Shown here piece by piece: positions 14,777 through 24,109 of a DNA stretch of 64,000 nucleotides. The notes below the pieces were generated by a model. That model was not told the DNA's origin. It ran no database searches and worked only from the letters and a program-made list of their open reading frames with translations. How positions within the stretch are numbered: the stretch's first letter is position 1; every line of letters begins with the position of its first letter. This DNA comes from Scopulibacillus darangshiensis (GTDB taxonomy: Bacteria; Bacillota; Bacilli; Bacillales; Sporolactobacillaceae): positions 62,001 to 126,000 of the forward strand of contig NZ_SLXK01000008.1 of NCBI RefSeq assembly GCF_004341035.1. The letters are read 5' to 3'. The position numbers were made by a program, and so were the translations under genes.

Positions 14777-16210
14777 TTAAACTTTCAATGAAATGTATTT
14801 CGTTTCAAGATATTCTTCTATACCTTCTGATCCGCCTTCCCGGCCGAGGCCGCTCTGCTTCATACCGCCAAACGGCGCTTGTGCAGCTGATGGCAATCCA
14901 TCATTCCAGCCAACGATGCCGTAATCCAGTCCCTCCGAAATTCTTGTGCCGCGGGAAACATCTGAAGTGAAGAAATATGATGCAAGTCCGAATGGCGTGT
15001 CATTCGCCAGTCTAATTGCTTCATCATCATTTTCAAACTTTTGAATCGGTGCAACCGGTCCGAATGTCTCGATGTTCATGATTTCCATATCAGATGTCGC
15101 ATCTTTTAAGACCGTCGGCTGATAAAAATAGCTGCCGTTTCCAGCCTTGCCTTCACCGCCAAGGACACAGGTAGCACCTTTTTCAATGGCATCCTTAACT
15201 TGGTGTTCAACCTTTTCATAGCCTGCCTTATCTATAAGGGGACCGATGTCAACACCTTCGTCCATACCATTACCCACTTCAAGCTTTTTGACCCTGTCGA
15301 CAAACTTTTCGATGAAGGCATCATACACACCTGACTGCACATAAATCCGGTTGACACAGACACATGTTTGACCGCTGTTGCGGAATTTGCTGGCCATCAG
15401 CATATCAGCGGCGTGATCGAGGTCTGCATCATCACAGACAATGGCCGGGGCGTGGCCGCCAAGCTCCATTGACATCTTTTTAACCTGCTCTGCACCTTTC
15501 TTAAGAAGAAGCCGCCCTACCTCAGTTGAGCCGGTGAACGTAATTTTACGAACTTCCTTATGTGCCATAAAAGCATTGGTCAGTTCTTCAGGATCACCGC
15601 AGATGACATTGACAACCCCCTTGGGAATGCCCGCTTGCTCACAGTATTCCGCAAGTCTCAGCGCCGTTAAAGGGGTTTGCTCAGGCGGCTTCACGATAAA
15701 GGTACAGCCTGCCGCAAGAGCAGGGGCAAGCTTTCTCGTAATCATCGCAGCCGGAAAGTTCCAGGGTGTGATGGCCGCGACGACGCCAACCGGCTGTTTA
15801 ATCACCTTAATCCGATGATTTTCAGTTTTCCCCGGAACAGTCCGGCCATAGATTCGCTTCCCTTCCTCAGCGAACCATTGTATAAAGGAGGCGGAATAAG
15901 TGACTTCACCTTTGGCTTCCGTCATGGGTTTTCCGTTCTCAAGCGTCATAAGTTTTGCAAGCTCATCGCCATTTTCCATAATAATGTCATTTAATCTCAT
16001 TAGAAGTTCAGAACGTTCCTCTGCGGTTTTTTTCGACCATTCCGGAAGAGCCTGATGGGCCGCTTTTATCGCCTCTTCTGTTTCTTCTTTTCCCGCTGAC
16101 GGAACAGTGCCGATTAACTCACCTGTTGCCGGATTGGTAACTTCCATCTTCTTTAGATCTTTACCAGTCCATTGACCATCAACATAATTAAGCATATCCA
16201 ATCTTTCCAC
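14777..16210 (-). CDS. gabD: NAD(P)-dependent aldehyde dehydrogenase, succinate-semialdehyde type
   Basis: 477 residues, close to GabD length. Motifs: [30 protein letters not shown], the general base glutamate in MELGGHAP and the catalytic cysteine in [11 protein letters not shown] (about residue 280). The most likely reaction is succinate semialdehyde to succinate, in GABA or related catabolism, but no gabT lies next to it, so another aldehyde is possible. The frame is open to 16318, but a GTG at 16210 seven bases after GAGGAGG is the best start. It is a single transcription unit with its own terminator. Confidence 0.88.
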   Translation of the reverse strand: MERLDMLNYVDGQWTGKDLKKMEVTNPATGELIGTVPSAGKEETEEAIKAAHQALPEWSKKTAEERSELLMRLNDIIMENGDELAKLMTLENGKPMTEAKGEVTYSASFIQWFAEEGKRIYGRTVPGKTENHRIKVIKQPVGVVAAITPWNFPAAMITRKLAPALAAGCTFIVKPPEQTPLTALRLAEYCEQAGIPKGVVNVICGDPEELTNAFMAHKEVRKITFTGSTEVGRLLLKKGAEQVKKMSMELGGHAPAIVCDDADLDHAADMLMASKFRNSGQTCVCVNRIYVQSGVYDAFIEKFVDRVKKLEVGNGMDEGVDIGPLIDKAGYEKVEHQVKDAIEKGATCVLGGEGKAGNGSYFYQPTVLKDATSDMEIMNIETFGPVAPIQKFENDDEAIRLANDTPFGLASYFFTSDVSRGTRISEGLDYGIVGWNDGLPSAAQAPFGGMKQSGLGREGGSEGIEEYLETKYISLKV

Positions 16211-16361
16211 ATGAAAACCTCCTCGAAAATCTGCTATTATCTTATTACCTATTTCTAAGGGGGTAAAACATATTCCTGCTTTGAAGCAAGTTTCTTTTAC
16301 ACAAAAATGTAAATACAAACTAACCTATTTCACTTGTTTTTTGACATTTTATACCCATAAA

Positions 16362-18017
16362 TTAGTTTGACTTTGGATTCCCGCTTTTATTCATAACTGC
16401 TGCATGCTTCTCTCTGGCATAGTCGTATTCCCCCTCATATCGATAGAGGCTCCCGCCTTCAAGCCAATAGGTTGTTTTAAAACATTGATTCAAGAAAAAT
16501 CGATCATGGGAGACAGCTAATACAGTGCCGTTAAACCCATCGATCGCCTCCTCCAGCACCTCTCTTGATTCAATATCCAAATGGTTGGTTGGTTCGTCCA
16601 AAATTAAGACATTAATGCCCTGATGCATAAGCTGGGCTAATTTTAACCTGACTCGCTCACCGCCGCTTAAGCTTTTTAAAGGCTTAAAGACATCAGGCCC
16701 ATAGAACAAAAACTTTGCAAGAATGTGCCGTGCCTGCCCTTCAACAATCGAGAGATTCTCTCTAAAGGCTTCAATGACTGTCATGGATGATTCATTATGA
16801 AAGGCATCCTGTGCCAAAATACCAAACGTTGCTTGCGATCCACGCTCTACAATGCCGCTGCTTGGCACAAGCTCACCCATCAAACACTTCAGGAAAGTCG
16901 ATTTTCCTGAGCCATTCGCACCGACTATGGCAACTTTTTCACTATTTCTAAGATGAAATTGAATATCCGTTAAAATTTGAGACCGGCCAAAAGCCATGGA
17001 CATGTTTTCACTATAAATAACGTCATCACCGCTTCTTTTTTGGCCTTTAAACGATAATCCCATTAGGTCCGCATCCATCTTTGGCCGTTTTAGCTTAACA
17101 ATCCGGTCCAACGCCTTTTCCATGCTTTTTGCCTGCCTGTGCATGCCCGCATTTGGGGGGCTCGCGCGGTTCGCCCACTCTTTAAGACGCTTGATGGTTT
17201 CCTGCATTTTTTTAATCTTTCTTTGCTGATCTTCATAGGCTGCAAAAGCCCGAAGCAGACGTTCCTCCTTCTCATTCACATAGGCTGAATAAGAATAAGG
17301 ATAAGCAGTCAACTCCCCGTCTTCCAAATCGAAAATTTTGGTGACTGTTTGATCCAAAAACTGGCGGTCGTGGGAAATAACCAGCACAGTGCCTTCATAA
17401 TGCCGGATAAATTGCTCCAGCCATTCAAGAGCAATAATATCGAGATGATTTGTTGGCTCATCCAGAAGAAGAAGATCCGGTCCTTTTAATAGCTGTACCG
17501 CCAGCCAAACTTTCGTACGTTCTCCGCCGCTTAATTGATCAAAGGTCTTATCAAGTAGTGTTGTAATTTTCAAGCCGCTTGCAGTTGCTTGGATTCTTGC
17601 ATCCATTTCATAGCCGCCCGATTCCTGAAATTTTTCTTGAAGATGACCATATCTTTTCAGCAGCTTTTCCATCTTTGCCGGATCAGCCGCCGTTAATTGC
17701 TTCTCAATGTCCCTCATATCTTTCTCAATAACGACACATTGTTCAAATGTCGCTTTTAACACGTCAATCACAGTGACCACTTTCTTAATTACTGGCATTT
17801 GCCTTAGATAACCGACTGTAGCCTCCTTCTTTATATGAACAGCACCTTGGTCCGGATTCTCGTAGCCAGCGATTAGATTAAAAAGTGTTGTTTTCCCGCT
17901 GCCGTTCACCCCGACAACCGCTGCTTTTTCACCCTCATTAAGAGACAGGCTGACTTCTTTTAAAATTTGCTGGCCGCCAATATTTTTATGGGCCCTCTCA
18001 ACTTGGCAGATCATCAT
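16362..18017 (-). CDS. ABC-F family ATPase (ribosome-associated, possible antibiotic resistance)
   Basis: 551 residues with two ABC domains and no membrane segments. Walker A motifs GVNGSGKT (near residue 37) and GANGSGKS, signatures LSGGERTK and LSGGERVR, Walker B LLLLDEPTNHLD and VLILDEPTNHLD. The interdomain linker is long and basic (WANRASPPNAGMHRQAKS), as in ABC-F proteins that act in the ribosomal exit site region. The length matches VmlR/ExpZ-type proteins. ATG 18017 follows AAGGAG by ten bases. The roughly 330-nt leader holds a small ORF and stacked terminators, which fits ribosome-mediated attenuation known for resistance ABC-F genes. Confidence 0.88.
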   Translation of the reverse strand: MMICQVERAHKNIGGQQILKEVSLSLNEGEKAAVVGVNGSGKTTLFNLIAGYENPDQGAVHIKKEATVGYLRQMPVIKKVVTVIDVLKATFEQCVVIEKDMRDIEKQLTAADPAKMEKLLKRYGHLQEKFQESGGYEMDARIQATASGLKITTLLDKTFDQLSGGERTKVWLAVQLLKGPDLLLLDEPTNHLDIIALEWLEQFIRHYEGTVLVISHDRQFLDQTVTKIFDLEDGELTAYPYSYSAYVNEKEERLLRAFAAYEDQQRKIKKMQETIKRLKEWANRASPPNAGMHRQAKSMEKALDRIVKLKRPKMDADLMGLSFKGQKRSGDDVIYSENMSMAFGRSQILTDIQFHLRNSEKVAIVGANGSGKSTFLKCLMGELVPSSGIVERGSQATFGILAQDAFHNESSMTVIEAFRENLSIVEGQARHILAKFLFYGPDVFKPLKSLSGGERVRLKLAQLMHQGINVLILDEPTNHLDIESREVLEEAIDGFNGTVLAVSHDRFFLNQCFKTTYWLEGGSLYRYEGEYDYAREKHAAVMNKSGNPKSN

Positions 18018-18052
18018 GGTCCATCCACTCCTTATCTTACAAATTTTGAAAT

Positions 18053-18086
18053 AAAAAAAGACCACAGGTGCATATAACCCGTGGTC
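18053..18086 (-). terminator. Leader terminator next to the ABC-F gene
   Basis: Stem GACCAC/GTGGTC (18060-18086) with a 15-base loop, followed on the minus strand by seven T residues. It lies only 36 bases before the ABC-F start and so cannot end a normal upstream gene without also blocking the ABC-F gene. It is a candidate attenuator. Confidence 0.7.
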
Positions 18087-18138
18087 ATTATCGGTGCATC
18101 AAAATGGCAGGCGGAAATCACAAATCATCATCCTGCCG

Positions 18139-18170
18139 AAAAAAAAGAGGGATAGACGCTATTGTCCCTC
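18139..18170 (-). terminator. Leader terminator after the small ORF
   Basis: Stem GAGGGA/TCCCTC (18147-18170), with a short inner ATAG/CTAT pairing, followed on the minus strand by eight T residues. A further stem GGCAGG/CCTGCC lies just downstream (18106-18137). Confidence 0.75.
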
Positions 18171-18217
18171 CCTCCTTGACACCATATAAATATGTTCTCG
18201 ATGGGTATGCATCATCT

Positions 18218-18346
18218 TCACAAAGCTATCCAGTTATTCTTAAAAAAGGGCATACTAATCCCTTTAAAGAATAAGCCGGAAAAAATCGCACGGCAGATAT
18301 AAAGAAAAGTCTGCAATTGTGCTTGTAACTTCGTGAATGCTGACAC
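18218..18346 (-). CDS. Putative leader ORF of the ABC-F gene, 42 codons
   Basis: Starts with GTG at 18346, seven bases after a strong GGAGGTG site, and ends at 18218. The product has a mixed N-terminus (MSAFTKLQAQLQTFLYICRA) and a hydrophobic, Phe-rich second half. A TATAAT hexamer lies 30 bp upstream (18382-18377), giving a short leader. Its position ahead of two terminators and the ABC-F gene suggests a regulatory uORF more than a structural protein. A second possible 17-codon ORF follows. No family recognised. Confidence 0.5.
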   Translation of the reverse strand: MSAFTKLQAQLQTFLYICRAIFSGLFFKGISMPFFKNNWIAL

Positions 18347-18433
18347 TAAAACCCACCTCCAATCGTTAATGTTAGTATTATATTATCAAACAATTCTAAA
18401 TGCCGCAACTCTCCGATAAACGAAACTTGACCC

Positions 18434-19315
18434 TTATACCGCAGAACCGCATGATTTTAAAACATCCTTCACAACATAACAAGGGTAGCTGCCAATTATA
18501 TTGACTTGACAACCGAGAGCTTCCAGCTCAGATTTTACCCCCGGCAAGAGCACATCGTCCATTTTCATATCAACATCAATGATAAAAAAATAGTTGCCAA
18601 GTCCTGTTTTTGTTGGGCGCGATTCAATTTTGGACATATTGATTTTGCGCCACATGAATGCGGACAGAACTTGGTGCAGCGCACCCGGATAATCAGAAGG
18701 CAGCGTGATCATCAGCGTGGTTTTATAGCGCTCGTGCGGGCCAGCTTGGAAATCAGTTGGCTTCTGACTTAATATAACAAATCGGGTATGATTGTTTTGA
18801 TAATCGTGGACATCCTGTTCGACAATGCTTAAACCATATTTACAGCCTGCTAGGGTATTACCGACCGCAGCAGCATTTTCTTCAGGATGACTCTTAATCC
18901 ATTCCGCGGCAGCCGCAGTCGAATTTGTATAAGAAATCTTCGCTTTAGGGAAGTTCTCCTTCAAAAAGTGATGGCTTTGGGCAATGGCTTGGGGATGTGA
19001 ATAAACAACATCGATGTCTTTCCAGGTATCCTGCCGGTTAGGATGAACCATAAGATGCTGGCTAATCGGAATCGTCACTTCACCAACAATCGTAAGCAGC
19101 TCCTTATGATACAGATAATCCATCGTTAGATTAACTGAGCCTTCAATTGCGTTTTCAATCGGCACAACCGCATATTGGGCCTCTTCTTTATTAACTGCCT
19201 CCATACAATTTGGTATCGTTGGATAAGGTGTTAGTTCTTCTTTTTTAAAAACGGCTTTGGCTGCCATTTCTGTGAATGTTCCTTGTGGTCCTAAATAGGC
19301 AACTTTTTCTGGCAA
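18434..19315 (-). CDS. pheA: Prephenate dehydratase
   Basis: 293 residues. Converts prephenate to phenylpyruvate in phenylalanine synthesis. The N-terminal catalytic domain starts VAYLGPQGTFTEMAA and carries VVPIENAIEGSV and the conserved NHTRFVIL segment. The C-terminal ACT domain has the phenylalanine-binding GALHQVLSAF and ESRPTK motifs, so feedback inhibition is expected. A TTG at 19315, six bases after GGAGGGG, is the best start; the in-frame ATG at 19330 lies inside that site. It is monofunctional and is not preceded by a detectable T-box. Confidence 0.95.
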   Translation of the reverse strand: MPEKVAYLGPQGTFTEMAAKAVFKKEELTPYPTIPNCMEAVNKEEAQYAVVPIENAIEGSVNLTMDYLYHKELLTIVGEVTIPISQHLMVHPNRQDTWKDIDVVYSHPQAIAQSHHFLKENFPKAKISYTNSTAAAAEWIKSHPEENAAAVGNTLAGCKYGLSIVEQDVHDYQNNHTRFVILSQKPTDFQAGPHERYKTTLMITLPSDYPGALHQVLSAFMWRKINMSKIESRPTKTGLGNYFFIIDVDMKMDDVLLPGVKSELEALGCQVNIIGSYPCYVVKDVLKSCGSAV

Positions 19316-19413
19316 AGGGTTCCCCTCCATTTTTTATTTTCCATCTTATCTGAAAACATGTCATGTTGCAATCTTGCAAAGCAAATTCGAGGTCGGTAAA
19401 AGTAAAATAATGC

Positions 19414-19447
19414 GGAAAAAGCGGACATTTCTGATGTCCGCCTTTTT
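19414..19447 (-). terminator. Terminator after sbcC
   Basis: Stem GCGGACAT/ATGTCCGC with a 5-base loop (19421-19441), followed on the minus strand by five T residues. It ends the addB-addA-sbcD-sbcC transcription unit. Confidence 0.85.
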
Positions 19448-19454
19448 CAATCCA

Positions 19455-22400
19455 TTACATCGTTTCTAGCCTCACCGTACTTCCGCTTCCCGCTGGATCT
19501 GCAGGACCGACGATAAGTTTCCGCGCGAGCCTCGCCCGAAGGTCTGGCACGTGACTAATCACCCCAATAGAGAGGCGGTTCATATGAAGCTTTTCTAACG
19601 CCGTCACGACTGTGTCAAGCAAATCCTGATCAAGTGTTCCAAACCCTTCGTCCAGGAAGAAGAATTGCAGCGGCACGTCGCCGCTGAGCTGAATTTGTTC
19701 TGAAAGTGACAAGGCCAAAGAAAGCGACGTCAGGAATGTTTCACCACCCGATAAAGAAGAGACTGGCCGGCGTATACCGCCATTGGCATCATCACGGATA
19801 ATAAATCCGCCCGATGTATCCACCTCGAGGGCATACCGCTGTCTTGTAAGATCCCCCAAACGTTTGGAGGCAGAATGGCAGACCTGATGAAGCTGTTCTT
19901 CCGCGACAAATTCGACAAACCCGTTTCCGCGAAAGACTTGCTGGAGCTTTGAAAGTTTATTGTTCTCTTTTTCATGTTCATTTCTTTCTTTTTCCAATGC
20001 CTGATAACGGTCACGCTTCCGTTCCATCGTTTCTAGTTCTTGGCGGAGGCTCGCCCGTTGTTCGATCAGTGATTCGTAATCCGCTTTAATGGATTGATAG
20101 TCAGCTTTTACACTATCAAAAATTTCCTTATTAATGCTTCGATTATCAAGCAGCCCATCAAGCCTTTCCAATTCAGCCTGCAACCGTTGGTACCGGCTTT
20201 GGTAGTCATTAATTCTCTGTTCAGCGTTCTCAAGCTGTTCTGCTGATAAATAAGCAGCTTGCACCGCAAGCTCATCTGCAAACCCAGATGCCTTTCGCTT
20301 TTCCTCCCATTGGACCAAGGCTTTGGTTTTTCTTTCTTCAGCATGCTTGTGAGTGCTGATCGCATTGGAGTGACGTTTGTCCAACTGGAGGCTCTCGGTC
20401 TGGGCTTTCTGCCATTTTTCATAACTATCCGCTTCTGTTTTTTTCAGCTGTGTAAGTCTAGTTTCAACTTGATGTAATAAGTCATCAATTGGTGAGGTTA
20501 ATTCTAAGTTAAACTCGCGAAGCTGGCCATCCTGTTGACTAATGGATTGCTCAAGCTCGGATGCGGCACCCTTCAATTCAGTGAGCTCACCTTCAAAGGT
20601 GTTAAGTTCTTTGCGCAGCCTTTCAATTGTCTTATCAATCTCTTCATTCTGTTCAAGCTGAAGGTTGTATCTTTTTTGCAGTTGCTCAACATGTTCATCA
20701 GCCTTATGGAGCTTATCCAGTTCCATCTCAATGGTTGCAATGTCGAAAGCTTTAAAGGATACCAACCACTGCGCCATCTTTTGTTCAAATGATTCTTTAA
20801 CCCTTTTTGCTTTACTCTCTAACTTTTCCTGCTGTTCTGTATAAAAGGCCTCTTGTGTTTCGCTTTTTGATACAGCTTGATGATTTGTTTGAACAGCTGC
20901 CGCATGTTTATCAAGAGAGCCGTTCAATCCTAAGATATCCTGCCTGTAACCTTTTACATCATAACCAATCGATGCCACATATTCCGCCAATTCATTCTCA
21001 TCCATTTTGTCCAAATGAAGGTCTTCCGCCATTTGTTCAATTGGCTCCGGCAACTTTGTTTCTTCAGGCATTAATCCGGATAAGCGTTCACTTTGACTTT
21101 CCAGTCTGACCTTTAAGGTTTCGATTTGGTTAATGGATTGCTCAAGCTCGTTAGTCATGTTTTCATACAAGGCCACAATTTCTTCATGTTTGTCTTCACT
21201 AATGTGATGACGTGTCTTTATCGGTTCAGGATGGTGAGTAGATCCGCAAACCGGGCAAGCTTCCCCCTCATTTAAGGCGGCTGATAACTCAAGCGACACT
21301 TTTTCGCGATAAGCTTCCGCCATCTCTTCCCTTGTTGAAGCAATTCTTTGCGCTAGAACAGATTTGATGATCTTAGCCCGGTTTTCCGCATTTGCTACTT
21401 GACCGTAATGTTTTTCATATTTTTTATATAAGTCCTGCGTCTCTTTATTTAAGCGGCTTTCTTCCTTTTGGTGTTCTTCAAGCTTTTCCCTATGCATTAA
21501 TAAAGCTTGATGATGCCTCTTCCATTCCTGACGATGTTCCGACAGCTGGTCTTCAAGCCCCTTGATGGATTGTTTTTCAGCCAAAGCTAGTCTTACGATC
21601 TCGCGGTGAGAACTGCTTACAACAGTTTCTGCAACAGCTTTTTGAAGATCTTTTAATCCAGCAAAAAGTGTTTGCTGCTTCCCTTGCAGATCAATTAGTG
21701 CAGTTTCTTTCTTTTTGGCTTCTTTTAGCTTTACTTCTTTAAGATGGTTTTTTTCCTTTAATTTCTGTTGTTGAACCGTTAAATTGGCATAAATCTGCTT
21801 GCCATGACGCAGATTACTCAACTCTTTAAGCCATTCTGGTTCCTTCTCTTGCCTGTCTCGCCTTGCTTTGTCAGATATACCCTTCCATTTCTCTTCCTGC
21901 TGTTTTGCTGAATCAAAAGCCTGGCAAGCCTCTTCCATAAGCTTCTTACTTGTTGTTTCATTCTCTTTGGCAGCTTGCCATTCTTCTAGATATGGCTTTA
22001 TATTCGCGGCGCTCTCAGCCAGCTTAAGCTGTTCCTTCAGCTGTTCAATCCCTGCGGAACTTGAAAGTAATTGTTCATACTTTCTTTTCTGGTCATCCCA
22101 TTCCTGCTGCCACTGCCATAGTTGTTTGATCTCATCGTATTTTTTTTCCTGCTGCTGCAAATCAGCTTTTTTATTGTCTGCTGCATTGTTGATCTCAGCA
22201 AATCGGATTTGCAAACCCTTGAAGGCTTCCTCTGATGCTTCACCGAGCCCTTGCTGCTCAGCCAAAATTTCCTTTAGGCGCTGGCCAATCCCTGAGATCC
22301 TGAATTTCAGCTTATCGTTCAGCTCATCACCATACTTTTCCAAATGAAACAGCCGCTGCAGCATTTTCCTGCGGTCTGCACCTTTAAGCGTTAAAAACTC

Positions 22401-22865
22401 GGCAAATTTCCCTTGAGGCAGGACGACGGCTCTCGTAAAATCATCATGTGTCAAACCTAAAATTTTTTGAATGCCTTGAGTGACATCACGTTCCTTATCC
22501 GCCAGGACTTCAGAAGCCTCGCCCATTCGGATCAAACGACAGCTGCCGATCTTCAGGCCGCCTTCCTTTGTTCCTTTATAAGTCCGTTCGACTTGATATT
22601 GAACAGTGGCTGCCCCACGCAATTCAAAAGTAAAAGAAACGGCCAGCCGATCCGATCCATGGTTTAAAATACCTTGTGTATTTTTGGCCGCCCGCTCAAC
22701 TTTGCCATAAAGGGCTAAGGTTATCGCATCAAGAAGGGAGGATTTCCCGCTGCCGGTTGGCCCAAAAATACCGAAAACACCGCCTTCACATAAAGCATTA
22801 AAATCAACGGTTTGCTCCTCCTTAAAACTATGTAAACCGCTGACGGTCAGTTTGATCGGACGCAA
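19455..22865 (-). CDS. sbcC: Nuclease SbcCD subunit C (Rad50-like)
   Basis: 1136 residues. The SMC-like ATPase partner of SbcD opens hairpins and degrades blocked double-strand ends. Walker A is GPTGSGKSS (near residue 34). Two long coiled-coil arms flank the zinc hook CPVCGSTHHPEP (about residue 530). The C-terminal half has the signature SSLSGGETFLTSLSLALSL and the Walker B FFLDEGFGTLD. It starts at ATG 22865, overlapping the end of sbcD by 19 bases, so the two are translationally coupled. Confidence 0.96.
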   Translation of the reverse strand: MRPIKLTVSGLHSFKEEQTVDFNALCEGGVFGIFGPTGSGKSSLLDAITLALYGKVERAAKNTQGILNHGSDRLAVSFTFELRGAATVQYQVERTYKGTKEGGLKIGSCRLIRMGEASEVLADKERDVTQGIQKILGLTHDDFTRAVVLPQGKFAEFLTLKGADRRKMLQRLFHLEKYGDELNDKLKFRISGIGQRLKEILAEQQGLGEASEEAFKGLQIRFAEINNAADNKKADLQQQEKKYDEIKQLWQWQQEWDDQKRKYEQLLSSSAGIEQLKEQLKLAESAANIKPYLEEWQAAKENETTSKKLMEEACQAFDSAKQQEEKWKGISDKARRDRQEKEPEWLKELSNLRHGKQIYANLTVQQQKLKEKNHLKEVKLKEAKKKETALIDLQGKQQTLFAGLKDLQKAVAETVVSSSHREIVRLALAEKQSIKGLEDQLSEHRQEWKRHHQALLMHREKLEEHQKEESRLNKETQDLYKKYEKHYGQVANAENRAKIIKSVLAQRIASTREEMAEAYREKVSLELSAALNEGEACPVCGSTHHPEPIKTRHHISEDKHEEIVALYENMTNELEQSINQIETLKVRLESQSERLSGLMPEETKLPEPIEQMAEDLHLDKMDENELAEYVASIGYDVKGYRQDILGLNGSLDKHAAAVQTNHQAVSKSETQEAFYTEQQEKLESKAKRVKESFEQKMAQWLVSFKAFDIATIEMELDKLHKADEHVEQLQKRYNLQLEQNEEIDKTIERLRKELNTFEGELTELKGAASELEQSISQQDGQLREFNLELTSPIDDLLHQVETRLTQLKKTEADSYEKWQKAQTESLQLDKRHSNAISTHKHAEERKTKALVQWEEKRKASGFADELAVQAAYLSAEQLENAEQRINDYQSRYQRLQAELERLDGLLDNRSINKEIFDSVKADYQSIKADYESLIEQRASLRQELETMERKRDRYQALEKERNEHEKENNKLSKLQQVFRGNGFVEFVAEEQLHQVCHSASKRLGDLTRQRYALEVDTSGGFIIRDDANGGIRRPVSSLSGGETFLTSLSLALSLSEQIQLSGDVPLQFFFLDEGFGTLDQDLLDTVVTALEKLHMNRLSIGVISHVPDLRARLARKLIVGPADPAGSGSTVRLETM

Positions 22866-24061
22866 TCCGCATCCCTCCCGCTTTCAGCATGGTTTTCCTC
22901 GTCTGCCCGCTCATTAATTAATTCCAAAAACAGTTGAATTAGATCGCTTCCGGGCTCGGCGCCGCCTGTTTGCTGTTTGTAAAATTTCGTGAAGAGTTCA
23001 TCAATTGGCGTTTCCGAGGAACGAAGCGATTCCTCAATAGCCTCTTTCTCGGCGTAGATCGGTTTGATGTGAATAATTCCAGAATGATATTTTCTTAATT
23101 GTTGAATGTCGTGAACGGACAGAGCTTCTGTTAACTTGATTTCGAGATCAATCCAAGCGTTGCCATCCCGTCCGGCCTCAATCCATTCATAGACATCCTC
23201 GATCCCATTTTTTGCCCGCCATCTGACAAGAGGTTTCCCTGATGATAAATAGATTTCCTGCACCTGCGCTTCTTCCCCAGGTTCAACGTCAATGATCGTA
23301 ACGGACTTCGGCTGGTTAGCTTCGGAAAAGCTATATGCCAGGGGGGAACCTGAATATCTTGCCGGGGCCGTCCCGTGATGAATCGTCTGGGGCCTGTGCA
23401 AATGTCCCAAGGCGGTATATTGAGCCCGCTTAGGCAACGACCCAGTTGAAACGGTATAAGCCCCGCCAATTTGTACGGGGCGCTCTGACTCCGATTCTTT
23501 CCCGCCGGCAACAAACAAGTGGCTCATCATCACATTAACTGTATCTTTTCTAAAATCATTCTCATGCTTAGAAAACAAGTATGCTAGTCTTTCATCATAA
23601 GCTTCTTGTATTCTTTCCTCCTCATTCATCACACTCAAAACCTCGTTCAACCTCGACTCTGAGGGGTAAGGGACCGCGCTGACCATCATTTCCATACTAC
23701 ACTGCGGCACAGGGACCGTTAACAAATGATCAATCGGCCTGCCCACAAGTGTTATACCCTGATAATCCGCCAAAGGAGCGGATGCCTGAAGCCGATCCGG
23801 GTTGTCATGATTTCCTGAAATGATAACAATCGGACGCTTACCATTTTTTGAGAGTCGATGAACAGTGTTAAAAAAAAGCGTTTCCGATGCTGCAGGCGGA
23901 TTGACGGTATCAAAGACATCTCCCGCCATTAGCACGGCGTCAATTTTTTCATCATCAGCTATTCGGCATATTTCATCCATTACCGCCTCTTGCTCGGGCT
24001 GTCTAGAACGGCCTTCCAAGGTTCTTCCTAAGTGCCAATCGGCTGTATGGAGAATTCTCAT
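22847..24061 (-). CDS. sbcD: Nuclease SbcCD subunit D (Mre11-like)
   Basis: 404 residues. Mn-dependent 3'-5' exonuclease and endonuclease subunit. Calcineurin-like phosphoesterase motifs: HTADWHLGRTLEG, AGDVFDTVNPP, SGNHDNPDR and, further on, YTALGHLHRPQ. ATG 24061 is chosen over 24103 because a GGGG..GGTG site lies just before it and the family begins MRILHTADWHL. The gene is 48 bases downstream of addA and overlaps sbcC. Confidence 0.96.
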   Translation of the reverse strand: MRILHTADWHLGRTLEGRSRQPEQEAVMDEICRIADDEKIDAVLMAGDVFDTVNPPAASETLFFNTVHRLSKNGKRPIVIISGNHDNPDRLQASAPLADYQGITLVGRPIDHLLTVPVPQCSMEMMVSAVPYPSESRLNEVLSVMNEEERIQEAYDERLAYLFSKHENDFRKDTVNVMMSHLFVAGGKESESERPVQIGGAYTVSTGSLPKRAQYTALGHLHRPQTIHHGTAPARYSGSPLAYSFSEANQPKSVTIIDVEPGEEAQVQEIYLSSGKPLVRWRAKNGIEDVYEWIEAGRDGNAWIDLEIKLTEALSVHDIQQLRKYHSGIIHIKPIYAEKEAIEESLRSSETPIDELFTKFYKQQTGGAEPGSDLIQLFLELINERADEENHAESGRDADCVRSN

Positions 24062-24109
24062 CACCTGTTCCCCTTTCATTAAAATCATTAAATCACTTCT
24101 CAAACCACC

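Noticed and set aside
19316-19454. T-box or other leader before pheA
   Set aside because: The gap to sbcC is short and holds the sbcC terminator; no T-box sequence (TGGNACCGCG type) is visible.
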